NCBI GenBank assembly: GCA_017547145.1
Contig: JAFYQJ010000006.1
Coordinates: 62,001 to 126,000, forward strand
From: Paludibacteraceae bacterium
GTDB taxonomy: Bacteria > Bacteroidota > Bacteroidia > Bacteroidales > Paludibacteraceae
Direction of reading: 5' to 3'
DNA: 64,000 bases
The first letter of the stretch is position 1. Every line of letters starts with the position of its first letter. The notes below the pieces were generated by a model. The model was not told the origin of the DNA. It worked only from the letters and a program-made list of their open reading frames with translations, and searched no databases. A program made the translations under genes and the position numbers. This document shows, one piece after another, positions 17,394-24,660 of this stretch.

Positions 17394-18008
17394 ATGCTTT
17401 TTTTTAAAAAGGAATTTTTTGGGGGGATAGTTGCTGTAGCTAAAATCGATTCATCGATAGAAGAAATGAAACGGCAGTATAATGGCAGTTTGGCCGAATT
17501 CAATTTGATGTGCGATAGAGCGAAAAGAGAAAAACTAGCGGTTCGTTTGTTATTGCAAGATTTGTGTGGTGATGTTCAAATTAGTTATGATGAAATAGGA
17601 AAGCCAATTTTGTCGAATAGTATGCAAAAAGTCAGTATCTCTCATACGAAAGATTTTGTGGCTGTATTTTTACATCCATTTTCGGTTGTCGGAATAGATA
17701 TAGAGTATCGTTCAACTCGTGCAGCGAAATTAAGGTCTCGTTTTTTATCTGCAGAAGAAATGCCTTTTTGTGCTGAAAATATCGATGCATATTGTGAGTT
17801 ATGTTGGTGTGCAAAGGAGGCAGTTTATAAAATGCAACCTGATACGTGCATTGATATTTTCAATGAGATAAAAATTATACCCTTTGAAGTAAAAAAAGAG
17901 GGGACGTTTTGGGTGGAAGCTATAAAAGATTCGTTGCGACAACGATTTGAGGTACACTACATTCAGAATGACTATTTTTCTTTAACTTGGTGTTTAAAAA
18001 ACAAATGA
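17394..18008 (+). CDS. 4'-phosphopantetheinyl transferase superfamily protein
   Basis: A 204-residue Sfp/AcpS-type enzyme that moves the 4'-phosphopantetheine arm of CoA to a carrier-protein serine. The two metal/CoA motifs are present: VGIDIEYRS and WCAKEAVYKM. ISHTKDFVAVFL upstream is the third. The pairing with gldD is frequent in Bacteroidota. The likely client in this window is the fatty-acid ACP (acpP at 42791), although the long Sfp-like form suggests a broader range. The start codon is 1 base after the gldD stop. Confidence 0.88.
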   Translation: MLFFKKEFFGGIVAVAKIDSSIEEMKRQYNGSLAEFNLMCDRAKREKLAVRLLLQDLCGDVQISYDEIGKPILSNSMQKVSISHTKDFVAVFLHPFSVVGIDIEYRSTRAAKLRSRFLSAEEMPFCAENIDAYCELCWCAKEAVYKMQPDTCIDIFNEIKIIPFEVKKEGTFWVEAIKDSLRQRFEVHYIQNDYFSLTWCLKNK

Positions 18009-18727
18009 ATTGTTATAAAAATATATTGAAAGCAGTAGAAGAGAAGCGAAAACTTTTTGCAGTGCTTATTGATCCTGAAAAATGTGATTCTCTCAAATTG
18101 GAGCAATATGTAGATGCCATAAATACTTATCATCCTGATTTTGTATTTGTAGGGGGAAGCCAAATGCAATGTTCGGTGAATGATGCTGTTGCTTTTCTTA
18201 AAAATCGCGTGGCGATACCTGTGATACTTTTCCCGGGCAATGCCTTACAATTTTCTGAGAATGCTGATGCAATTCTTTTGCTTTCTCTTATTTCGGGTAG
18301 AAATGCCGAATTTTTGATAGGACAGCATGTGAAAGCTGCAAAAATGTTAAAAAAATCTTCAGTAGAAATTCTTCCTACAGGTTATATTTTGATAGAAGGA
18401 GGGCGTGAAAGTGCTACAGCACGCATTTCTAAAACTCACCCATTGTCTATTGAAAAATCTGACGAAATTGTATCTACGGCTTTGGCGGGTGAACAATTAG
18501 GTTTACGATTGATTTATTTGGAAGCGGGTAGTGGAGCTAAATGTCCTGTCTCTCAAACTATAATAGCGGCAACTCGTGCTGAAATAAATGTCCCATTGAT
18601 AGTTGGAGGTGGTATAAAAACGCGTCAAGAAATGCTTTCGGCTTACGAAGCGGGTGCCGATATTGTAGTGGTAGGAAATGTGCTTGAAGATAATCCTTAC
18701 TATATAGCTGAATTTTTATACTTTTGA
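18005..18727 (+). CDS. Geranylgeranylglyceryl/heptaprenylglyceryl phosphate synthase
   Basis: A 240-residue TIM-barrel prenyltransferase of the PcrB/GGGPS family, joining glycerol 1-phosphate to a polyprenyl diphosphate. Motifs seen: FAVLIDPEK, FVGGSQMQ, ILFPGNALQFS, IYLEAGSGA, VPLIVGGGIKTRQEM and GADIVVVGNVLED. The ATG at 18005 overlaps the preceding stop as ATGA and is preferred over one at 17987. Such enzymes make archaeal-type ether lipid precursors; Bacteroidota versions are known from family surveys, but their product in the cell is unclear. Confidence 0.9.
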   Translation: MNCYKNILKAVEEKRKLFAVLIDPEKCDSLKLEQYVDAINTYHPDFVFVGGSQMQCSVNDAVAFLKNRVAIPVILFPGNALQFSENADAILLLSLISGRNAEFLIGQHVKAAKMLKKSSVEILPTGYILIEGGRESATARISKTHPLSIEKSDEIVSTALAGEQLGLRLIYLEAGSGAKCPVSQTIIAATRAEINVPLIVGGGIKTRQEMLSAYEAGADIVVVGNVLEDNPYYIAEFLYF

Positions 18728-18756
18728 AAAATATTTTGTAGTTCAATTTTATACCA

Positions 18757-18764
18757 TATTTTTG
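18757..18764 (+). promoter_or_regulatory. Bacteroidetes -7 box for aguB
   Basis: TATTTTTG matches TAnnTTTG, 13 nt before the ATG at 18778. Confidence 0.55.
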
Positions 18765-18777
18765 TGAAGAATAAAAA

Positions 18778-19674
18778 ATGAAAAAAATGAAAAAAAATCT
18801 GAAAGTTGGTATCGTACAATTATCAATAACTGAAAATATAGAACACAATAAACAAAAACTGCAAAAATCAATTGAACAATGTGCCGAGCAAGGAGCAGAA
18901 TTAGTTGTTTTGCAAGAGTTACATAATACTCCTTATTTTTGTCAAACAGAAAACGTTTCAAATTTTGATTTGGCAGAAACGATTCCCGGCCCTTCAACCG
19001 AATTTTATGGTGAAATAGCAAAACGATGCGGAGTGGTGTTGGTTACATCACTTTTTGAAAAACGTGCCGAAGGGCTTTATCATAACACTGCTGTTGTGAT
19101 TGAAAAGGATGGCTCAATTGCCGGTCGTTATCGCAAGATGCATATTCCTGATGATCCTGCTTATTACGAAAAATTCTACTTTACTCCGGGTGATTTAGGC
19201 TTTTGCCCGATACAAACTTCGGTAGGTAAATTAGGTGTGTTAGTTTGTTGGGACCAATGGTATCCTGAAGCAGCACGTTTGATGGCATTACAAGGAGCAG
19301 AATTACTCATTTACCCAACGGCTATAGGATGGGAAAGCAGTGATACGTTGGAAGAACAACAACGTCAAACAGAAGCTTGGATTACTATTCAGCGTAGTCA
19401 TGCTGTGGCAAATGGCATACCTGTTATTTCTGTTAATCGTATAGGTTTGGAGTTAGATCCTTCTGGGCAAACTAATGGTATACAATTTTGGGGAAATAGT
19501 TTTGTGGTAGGTCCTCAAGGTGAGTTTTTAACTCGTGCTGCCGCAGATAGTGAGCATGTTCAGGTAGTTGAAGTTGATATGCAACGTTCGGAACAGGTGC
19601 GTCGTTGGTGGCCATTTTTACGTGATCGTCGTATCGAAAGTTATGCCGATATTTTAAAACGTTTTATTGATTGA
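18778..19674 (+). CDS. aguB: N-carbamoylputrescine amidase
   Basis: A 298-residue nitrilase-superfamily amidase that hydrolyses N-carbamoylputrescine to putrescine in the agmatine route. The Glu-Lys-Cys triad is seen in VLQELHNTPYF, YRKMHIPDDPAYYEK and VLVCWDQWYPEAAR (Cys157). YEKFYFTPGDLGF and the C-terminal RRWWPFLRDRRIESY are typical of the plant/bacterial AguB group. The usual partner, agmatine deiminase (aguA), does not follow; the next 360 bases are non-coding. An ATG three codons in (18787) is an alternative start. Confidence 0.9.
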   Translation: MKKMKKNLKVGIVQLSITENIEHNKQKLQKSIEQCAEQGAELVVLQELHNTPYFCQTENVSNFDLAETIPGPSTEFYGEIAKRCGVVLVTSLFEKRAEGLYHNTAVVIEKDGSIAGRYRKMHIPDDPAYYEKFYFTPGDLGFCPIQTSVGKLGVLVCWDQWYPEAARLMALQGAELLIYPTAIGWESSDTLEEQQRQTEAWITIQRSHAVANGIPVISVNRIGLELDPSGQTNGIQFWGNSFVVGPQGEFLTRAAADSEHVQVVEVDMQRSEQVRRWWPFLRDRRIESYADILKRFID

Positions 19675-19688
19675 AACGTTGCACATCG

Positions 19689-19707
19689 ATAAGTTTTATA
19701 AACTTAT
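19689..19707 (+). repeat. Short AT-rich hairpin after aguB
   Basis: ATAAGTTT and AAACTTAT form an 8-bp stem with a 3-nt loop. There is no T-run, so it is only a weak terminator candidate. Confidence 0.4.
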
Positions 19708-19810
19708 TAAGGATTATGAATGTCGAAAAAGAATTTATGTCTTTACGTCATAAAATAATTAATTATGAGATAAAAAATAACAAAATATAAATCAAAGCAT
19801 TAACTATTAT

Positions 19811-19973
19811 TTCACATTCAAAATAAGCCTCGGAAACTTAATTTTGAAAAATAATAATTTGGGTTAAGTCTAAGTGTTAATTCTCACTCATGTTGTTAAT
19901 GCTCACACTGTATAGGTGTGAGTATTTCTGTGAGTGAGTGGGGTTTTGCTCCGAGGCTTTCCCCGAATGTGAA
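19811..19973 (+). ncRNA. Candidate structured RNA with nested stems (6S-like layout)
   Basis: This non-coding region folds as concentric stems. TTCACATTC (19811-19819) pairs with GAATGTGAA (19965-19973). AAGCCTCGG (19825-19833) pairs with CCGAGGCTT (19951-19959). CTCACTCA (19883-19890) pairs with TGAGTGAG (19931-19938). The terminal hairpin is CTCACAC/GTGTGAG (19902-19922). Between the second and third stems is a large asymmetric bubble. A closing stem, central bubble and apical stem over about 163 nt is the 6S RNA architecture. The 5' side of the bubble carries TAATTTTG, the housekeeping -7 sequence, and the 3' side carries GTTTTGC. A T-run follows at 19990. The strand is assumed from the T-run. 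The 6S identity is inference. Confidence 0.55.
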
Positions 19974-20005
19974 TAGAAAAGCTTGCACCTTTTTTATTTG
20001 TTGAT

Positions 20006-20027
20006 TGATAGTGATGCATTACTATCA
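20006..20027. repeat. 22-bp dyad just upstream of the HTH gene
   Basis: TGATAGTGATG and CATTACTATCA form an inverted repeat with one mismatch, ending 7 nt before the ATG at 20035. It could be an operator for the HTH protein or an RNA hairpin in its leader. Confidence 0.5.
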
Positions 20028-20034
20028 TTTTTTT

Positions 20035-20268
20035 ATGTCAAATAAATCGAATATTCACATCGGACAACTTATTGAAAAGGAGGTCCGTCAACAAGGAAGA
20101 AGTATTCCTTGGATTGCCCAACAGCTTAATTGTGAGCGAACTAATGTCTATAGTATATTCCATAGAGAAAGTATAGATACAGCTTTGTTGTTGCAAATAT
20201 CTGTGATATTGCACCATAATTTTTTCTCGTATTATTCTTCAGAGTACAATTCCATGTTGTCAAAATAA
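20035..20268 (+). CDS. Small helix-turn-helix (XRE-like) DNA-binding protein
   Basis: A 77-residue protein, MSNKSNIHIGQLIEKEVRQQ onward. IGQLIEKEVRQQGRSIPWIAQQLNCERTNVYSIFHR has the helix-turn-helix pattern of Cro/XRE regulators (recognition helix around NVYSIF), followed by SIDTALLLQISVILHHNFF. Closely similar short HTH proteins are common in Bacteroidales. No dimerisation or sensor domain remains, so it is either a simple repressor or an adaptor. The start at 20035 matches the family N-terminus; upstream in-frame starts at 20005 (TTG) and 20014 are less likely. It is flanked on both sides by dyads and precedes an exported-protein cluster. Confidence 0.75.
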   Translation: MSNKSNIHIGQLIEKEVRQQGRSIPWIAQQLNCERTNVYSIFHRESIDTALLLQISVILHHNFFSYYSSEYNSMLSK

Positions 20269-20289
20269 ATCAACAATTTGTTGATTTAT
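20265..20289. repeat. Perfect 12-bp dyad at the end of the HTH gene
   Basis: ATAAATCAACAA and TTGTTGATTTAT are exact inverted copies with one base between. The dyad overlaps the HTH stop codon and lies 39 bases ahead of the next -7 box. With no T-run it may be an operator rather than a terminator. Confidence 0.5.
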
Positions 20290-20327
20290 AAAAACTTATA
20301 TTGAGATTTTATTGATTATAAAGTCTA

Positions 20328-20335
20328 TAATTTTG
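20328..20335 (+). promoter_or_regulatory. Bacteroidetes -7 box for the exported-protein cluster
   Basis: TAATTTTG matches TAnnTTTG, 31 nt before the ATG at 20367. Confidence 0.55.
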
Positions 20336-20366
20336 TCGAATTGTTAAAAAAATTAAAACTAAAAAA

Positions 20367-20864
20367 ATGAGAAAAAGTTTAATGATTGTGGTGTTGCTAC
20401 TTTCTACAGCAACAATTTGTTTTTCGCAAAGTAAAAAGAAAGCAAATAAGGATACGGAACACTTCCGTTATGAAATTGAGTGTGCAGGAAATGGAACTCA
20501 AGGTACGTATTTAGTAAAAGTATGGAGTTATTCAAAGAAAGCACAAGTGGCTGCAGAGCAATGTAAGAAAAATGCAGTTCATGGTATCATTTTCAAAGGA
20601 TATAGTAGTAAAAATGGCTGTGTTGCTCAACGTGCAATGGCTTCTAATCCAGGAGTTGAAATGGAGCATGCTGAATTCTTTGATTTGTTTTTTAGCGACA
20701 ATGGAGAATACTTAAAGTATGTGGCTCTTACTGCTGGAACGCAAGAAATAATAAAAGTAGGAAAAGAATATAAAGTTGGTGTTGTTGTTTCTGTATCAAA
20801 AGATGCTTTGCGTAAAGCGTTGGAAAAAGCAGGTGTTATACGTTCGCTTAGTACAGGTTTTTAA
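20367..20864 (+). CDS. Exported protein of unknown function (cluster gene 1)
   Basis: A 165-residue protein with signal peptide MRKSLMIVVLLLSTATICFS and a likely cut before QSKKK. The mature part reads FRYEIECAGNGTQGTYLVKV, then a helix with repeated Ala/Lys (KKAQVAAEQCKKNAVHGIIF), a Cys-containing loop and AEFFDLFFSDNGEYLKYVAL. The same pattern recurs in the next gene, so the two are paralogues. The 'A..A...A...AV...IF.G' helix recalls LPP20/FlgT-type envelope domains, but this is only a resemblance. It is the first of five consecutive exported proteins. Confidence 0.7.
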   Translation: MRKSLMIVVLLLSTATICFSQSKKKANKDTEHFRYEIECAGNGTQGTYLVKVWSYSKKAQVAAEQCKKNAVHGIIFKGYSSKNGCVAQRAMASNPGVEMEHAEFFDLFFSDNGEYLKYVALTAGTQEIIKVGKEYKVGVVVSVSKDALRKALEKAGVIRSLSTGF

Positions 20865-20876
20865 TATAGTTTGATT

Positions 20877-21350
20877 ATGAAAAAGATTCTTTTTTTGTTG
20901 GCTATTGCCACAGTATTTATAGGATGTGGACCCAAAAAATCACAAGCGTATTACGATTATAAAACTAAGTGTATAGGAACAGAATTAGATGGTTCATATA
21001 CATTGCGTTCGTGGGGGCGTGCTCGTAATGCTGCTGACGCTTATGTGCAAGCACACAAACAAGCAGTATATGACGTTTTATTTACAGGAGTAGAACCTGC
21101 TTCTAATGGTCAAACTTATTTGAAACCTTTGATTTTTGAACCAAATGCACGTGAAAAGTACGAAGATTATTTTAATGCTTTTTTTGCTGATGGAGGAGAT
21201 TACAAGAAGTTTGCTTCGATAAAAGAAAAACGCGTATTGTCGAGCAACTATGCAAGAACAGATGTACAATCTATTTGCGAAACAACTGTTTGTGTTTGGC
21301 GTACTAAGTTGCGTGAAAAATTAATTGAAGATGGTATTATTAAAAAATAA
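20877..21350 (+). CDS. Lipoprotein of unknown function, paralogue of cluster gene 1
   Basis: A 157-residue lipoprotein (signal MKKILFLLAIATVFIGC, Cys17). YDYKTKCIGTELDGSYTLRSW, then AADAYVQAHKQAVYDVLFTG and EDYFNAFFADGGDYKKFAS match the preceding gene block by block. It differs in having a lipobox, so one copy is anchored and the other free in the periplasm. The ATG at 20877, 12 bases after the previous stop, is preferred to a TTG two codons upstream. Function unknown. Confidence 0.7.
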   Translation: MKKILFLLAIATVFIGCGPKKSQAYYDYKTKCIGTELDGSYTLRSWGRARNAADAYVQAHKQAVYDVLFTGVEPASNGQTYLKPLIFEPNAREKYEDYFNAFFADGGDYKKFASIKEKRVLSSNYARTDVQSICETTVCVWRTKLREKLIEDGIIKK

Positions 21351-21354
21351 AGAT

Positions 21355-22302
21355 ATGAAAAAAAGTATAGTTCTTTTGTTTGCAGTTTTTGTTGCAACTA
21401 TGGCTTTTGGTCAGGCTAAAAAGCCAACTCTAATGGTGGTGCCAAGCGATGTTTGGTGTAATCAGAATGGCTATGTGTTGGAATATGACAATTTGGGAAC
21501 GATAGAAGTTTTTCCAGATTATAAAAAGGCATTGCAAAACGATATGAATTTAAAGTTAGCCATTGCTAAAATAAATGATTTGATGGCAGAGCGTGGTTTC
21601 CCTTTGAAAGATTTGGAGCAAACAATGAAAATGATTGCACAGGCAACAGCAGAAGATGCTGTAACAACCAATAAATCTGGTGCTCAAATGGAGGAGTCTC
21701 CTCTTGATAAAATTCGTCGTACTGCAAAGGCAGATATTATTATTGAATTAACTTGGAACATAACAAAGCAAGGCCCTAAATCAATACTTACTTATGTTAT
21801 GGAAGCGAAAGATGCTTATACAGGAAAAAGTATTGGTGGAGCAAACGGAACTGGAGCTCCTTCGTTTTCGGCAGAGCCTGTTGTTTTGTTAGAAGAAGCT
21901 GTTGTTGCTAACATAGATAATTTCAATAATAGATTGCAGACTCATTTTGAGGATTTGTTTGCAAATGGAAGAGAGGTAGCTCTTGAAATTCGTGTCTTTG
22001 AAAACGATTTAGACCTTGATTTGGAAACTGAATTCGACGGAATGGAACTTGCTGAAATTATAGAAGAGTGGATGGAAGAAAATACGGTGCAAGGACGTTT
22101 TTCAAAAATGGATGCATCGGAATATGTGATTCGTTATGAACAAGTTCGCATACCATTATGGAAACCAAATGGAGCAGCTATGGATACTGAAAGTTTCGCT
22201 CGACAACTTCGTTCGGTTTTGCGTAAAGAACCTTATAATATTCCAGTAAAAATAATGAATCGAGGTTTAGGTAAAACAATTTTAGCAATAGGAGGAAAAT
22301 AA
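21355..22302 (+). CDS. DUF6175-type exported protein (cluster gene 3)
   Basis: A 315-residue protein with signal peptide MKKSIVLLFAVFVATMAFG. The opening KPTLMVVPSDVWCNQNGY and FPDYKKALQNDMNLKLAIAK, then MMAERGFPLKDLEQ, match my recollection of DUF6175. Later blocks include ADIIIELTWNITKQGPKSILTY, a central AYTGKSIGG and FEDLFANGREVALEIRVFEN, an alpha/beta layout reminiscent of CsgG/LpoB-like envelope domains. The ATG at 21355 follows the previous stop by 4 bases. It probably works in the envelope with the neighbouring exported proteins. Confidence 0.7.
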   Translation: MKKSIVLLFAVFVATMAFGQAKKPTLMVVPSDVWCNQNGYVLEYDNLGTIEVFPDYKKALQNDMNLKLAIAKINDLMAERGFPLKDLEQTMKMIAQATAEDAVTTNKSGAQMEESPLDKIRRTAKADIIIELTWNITKQGPKSILTYVMEAKDAYTGKSIGGANGTGAPSFSAEPVVLLEEAVVANIDNFNNRLQTHFEDLFANGREVALEIRVFENDLDLDLETEFDGMELAEIIEEWMEENTVQGRFSKMDASEYVIRYEQVRIPLWKPNGAAMDTESFARQLRSVLRKEPYNIPVKIMNRGLGKTILAIGGK

Positions 22303-22303
22303 A

Positions 22304-23245
22304 ATGAAAAAATGTATTTTAATATTAGTTTTTGCGTATATAATTTCGAGCTTTTTTACACTAAATCTACATGCCCAAAATAACAACTTGGCATTGAAAG
22401 TTATTGTCGCCGACCAACCAGAACCATTCCCTAACAACGCAAAATCTCAACTTGTAAATAAGTTGAATTTGATTTTAACTAAGAATGGTTTAGCTTCGGC
22501 TGATGTATTGAATAGATTTTTTGTTACAGTTGTTGCAACTCCATCAACAAAAGATGTAATTCCTGGTCCGCCTATGCAAATTGCTCAAAGCATGGATTTT
22601 ACATTTTACATAGCCGATTATTATACGCAAGTAATATACTCCACAGCAATGTTGAGTTCGAAAGGTGTTGGAACAAACGATAATAAAAGTTATATGGATG
22701 CTATTAAGCGTTTGAATATCAATAATTCAGAAGTAGCTTCTTTTGTAAAAGAGGGGAAAGAAAAAATTATTAAATACTTTAATGAGAATGCAGATAAAAT
22801 GTTGTTGGAGATTCGCACTTTGGCAAAACAACGCGAATACGAAAAGGCTTTGTTTTTGCTGACAGGAATTCCTTACGATTGCAAAAAATATACAGATTTT
22901 ATGGCTCTTGCCGATGATGTTTATCAACAATATGTAGATTATTTGTGTGATATCAATTTAGCTGAAGCCAAAGCTATTTGGGCATCGTCTCAAAATGCTG
23001 ATGGCGCAGCTCTAGCAGGTGAATATCTTGCTCAAATATTGCCTGATGCAAAGTGTTATGCTGATGCAGAAAATCTATATAAAGAAATAAAAGGCAAAGT
23101 ATTGGACGATTGGAAATTTGAGATGAAGAAATATCAAGATGAGGTTGATTTGGAATCGCAGCGTATAGAGGCTTGGAAAAGCATAGGTACGGCTTATGGT
23201 GAAGGACAACAGCCAACAACTACAAATATCGCATGGTTACATTAA
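22304..23245 (+). CDS. Exported protein of unknown function (cluster gene 4)
   Basis: A 313-residue protein with signal peptide ending LHAQ (about residue 25). The N-terminal domain (LALKVIVADQPEP, LVNKLNLILTKNGL, RFFVTVVATPSTKDVI, MDFTFYIADYYTQVI) looks like a CsgG/curli-type alpha/beta domain. The C-terminal half is helical with TPR-like spacing (LAKQREYEKALFLLTGIP, LAEAKAIWASSQNADGAALA). It starts 1 base after the previous stop. No named family recognised. Confidence 0.65.
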   Translation: MKKCILILVFAYIISSFFTLNLHAQNNNLALKVIVADQPEPFPNNAKSQLVNKLNLILTKNGLASADVLNRFFVTVVATPSTKDVIPGPPMQIAQSMDFTFYIADYYTQVIYSTAMLSSKGVGTNDNKSYMDAIKRLNINNSEVASFVKEGKEKIIKYFNENADKMLLEIRTLAKQREYEKALFLLTGIPYDCKKYTDFMALADDVYQQYVDYLCDINLAEAKAIWASSQNADGAALAGEYLAQILPDAKCYADAENLYKEIKGKVLDDWKFEMKKYQDEVDLESQRIEAWKSIGTAYGEGQQPTTTNIAWLH

Positions 23246-23261
23246 ATAAAAGAATAAAAAA

Positions 23262-24563
23262 ATGAAAAGAACAAAATTATTATTACTTATCAGTGTGTTG
23301 TTTTGTGCAAATATATATGCACAAGAAAAAGGTCAGGCATATAAAGAATATTCAAGAAGTTCTATTGCCTCGTTAAATATTTATCATCCTGAAGATTCAA
23401 TGGGGCAAACGATTTTTGATGCATTTATGTCAATTCCAGTTCCTGATAAATTTGACGACCACAATGTAAATGTAAAATACATCACAGATAGTGATATTAC
23501 TGGTGCTCGAAAGAGGAAAAATGGCTTGATAAAAGCAAAATTAGGTAAGATACTCTCTAAAAAAGATGTAGAGAAAAATGCAAATGCGTTATTAACTTTT
23601 ATGAATAATAACGACCTTGCAACTTATTATGTGGCAAAATGGTTTAATTTGCATGGCGATTCAACAACTGATGCTACTTTCAATATGGAATTAGTAGCAG
23701 ATAGGGGATATTATAATGCAAGTGAAATAGATGTGAAAGTGGCTCAACAATCTGCACGAGGTATGGCTCTTTTGGCTGATGCAGGTGAAGAATTGATTAA
23801 AAACACTTATGTGTTAGTAAATGATATTACGTATATTCCAGAAGAAGAACGAGCAATGGTTAGAAAAGCGACGGTAGGTGTTCTTGTTGCAATTCTTGAT
23901 GCTGCTTTATATGGCGATAAGGCTGGTGCGATGACTGAAGGTTATATGAAATTTGAAGATTCAAGAACTGGCTTTGCTTTAAAGAATCATTCTTATCTTT
24001 TTAAGTTGAAATGGGATGATGAGGTTGCGGCTAAATTTTATAGTGATTATTATACAGACGAACCGAATGAAGAAAAAATACTTGCATTCTTTAATGATAC
24101 CACAACTTTTAAATTGGAATATGTTGGACATGTTTTTGATAGAGATGTTGAGACTGGTACAAAAGGAAATGTAAATCATAAAAGGATGATGGAAATTTTG
24201 GTGACTCGCTCTATAGATAAAAATGTAGCTTCATTGCAAAAGGAACATGAGGAATTTAGAGTAAAGGAACCAATATTTGAGATTTTATATAATAAAAAAG
24301 GGAAATGTATTGGTTATGCTGCAAAAATAGGAGAAAAAGAAGGTATTGAATCAGGTTCAAAATTTGAAATATTGCAGCGTAAGTTTGACGAAGAAACGGG
24401 TAAGACAACTTATAGAAGAATCGGCACAACAAAAGCTACTAAAATTTGGAATAATAAATTTGGAGCAGCGGATTTAGGAGAAAAAGGGACAGAAGATGGT
24501 TACACAACATTTAAAAAGATATCAGCAGAAGTGTTGCCAGGTATGTTGATACGAGAATTGTAA
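23262..24563 (+). CDS. Exported protein of unknown function (cluster gene 5)
   Basis: A 433-residue protein with signal peptide MKRTKLLLLISVLFCANIYA. Notable stretches are HPEDSMGQTIFDAFMSIPVP, NALLTFMNNNDLATYYVAKWF, VADRGYYNASEIDVKVAQQSARG, and a C-terminal region with KEGIESGSKFEILQR and YRRIGTTKATKIWNN, which reads like a small beta domain. It closes the five-gene run and is followed by a perfect palindromic terminator. No enzyme motif was found and no family is named. Confidence 0.65.
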   Translation: MKRTKLLLLISVLFCANIYAQEKGQAYKEYSRSSIASLNIYHPEDSMGQTIFDAFMSIPVPDKFDDHNVNVKYITDSDITGARKRKNGLIKAKLGKILSKKDVEKNANALLTFMNNNDLATYYVAKWFNLHGDSTTDATFNMELVADRGYYNASEIDVKVAQQSARGMALLADAGEELIKNTYVLVNDITYIPEEERAMVRKATVGVLVAILDAALYGDKAGAMTEGYMKFEDSRTGFALKNHSYLFKLKWDDEVAAKFYSDYYTDEPNEEKILAFFNDTTTFKLEYVGHVFDRDVETGTKGNVNHKRMMEILVTRSIDKNVASLQKEHEEFRVKEPIFEILYNKKGKCIGYAAKIGEKEGIESGSKFEILQRKFDEETGKTTYRRIGTTKATKIWNNKFGAADLGEKGTEDGYTTFKKISAEVLPGMLIREL

Positions 24564-24581
24564 ATCAATCATACAAGAATT

Positions 24582-24611
24582 AAAAAGAAGACTCATGAGT
24601 CTTCTTTTTTT
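24582..24611 (+). terminator. Terminator closing the exported-protein cluster
   Basis: AAGAAGACTCATGAGTCTTC is a perfect palindrome with flanking A and T runs. Confidence 0.85.
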
Positions 24612-24648
24612 GTTTTATAGTTCAATAAATAAAACTATAATTTATCAT

Positions 24649-24656
24649 TATCTTTG
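24649..24656 (+). promoter_or_regulatory. Bacteroidetes -7 box for cca (leaderless geometry)
   Basis: TATCTTTG matches TAnnTTTG and is followed by CAGT and then the ATG at 24661, the same 4-nt spacing as rsmD and rex. Confidence 0.6.
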
Positions 24657-24660
24657 CAGT

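Noticed and set aside
19839-19846. TAATTTTG as the promoter of the small HTH gene
   Set aside because: The box lies 196 bases from the start and inside the bubble of the predicted RNA structure; a promoter mimic within the RNA is a better reading, although not proven.
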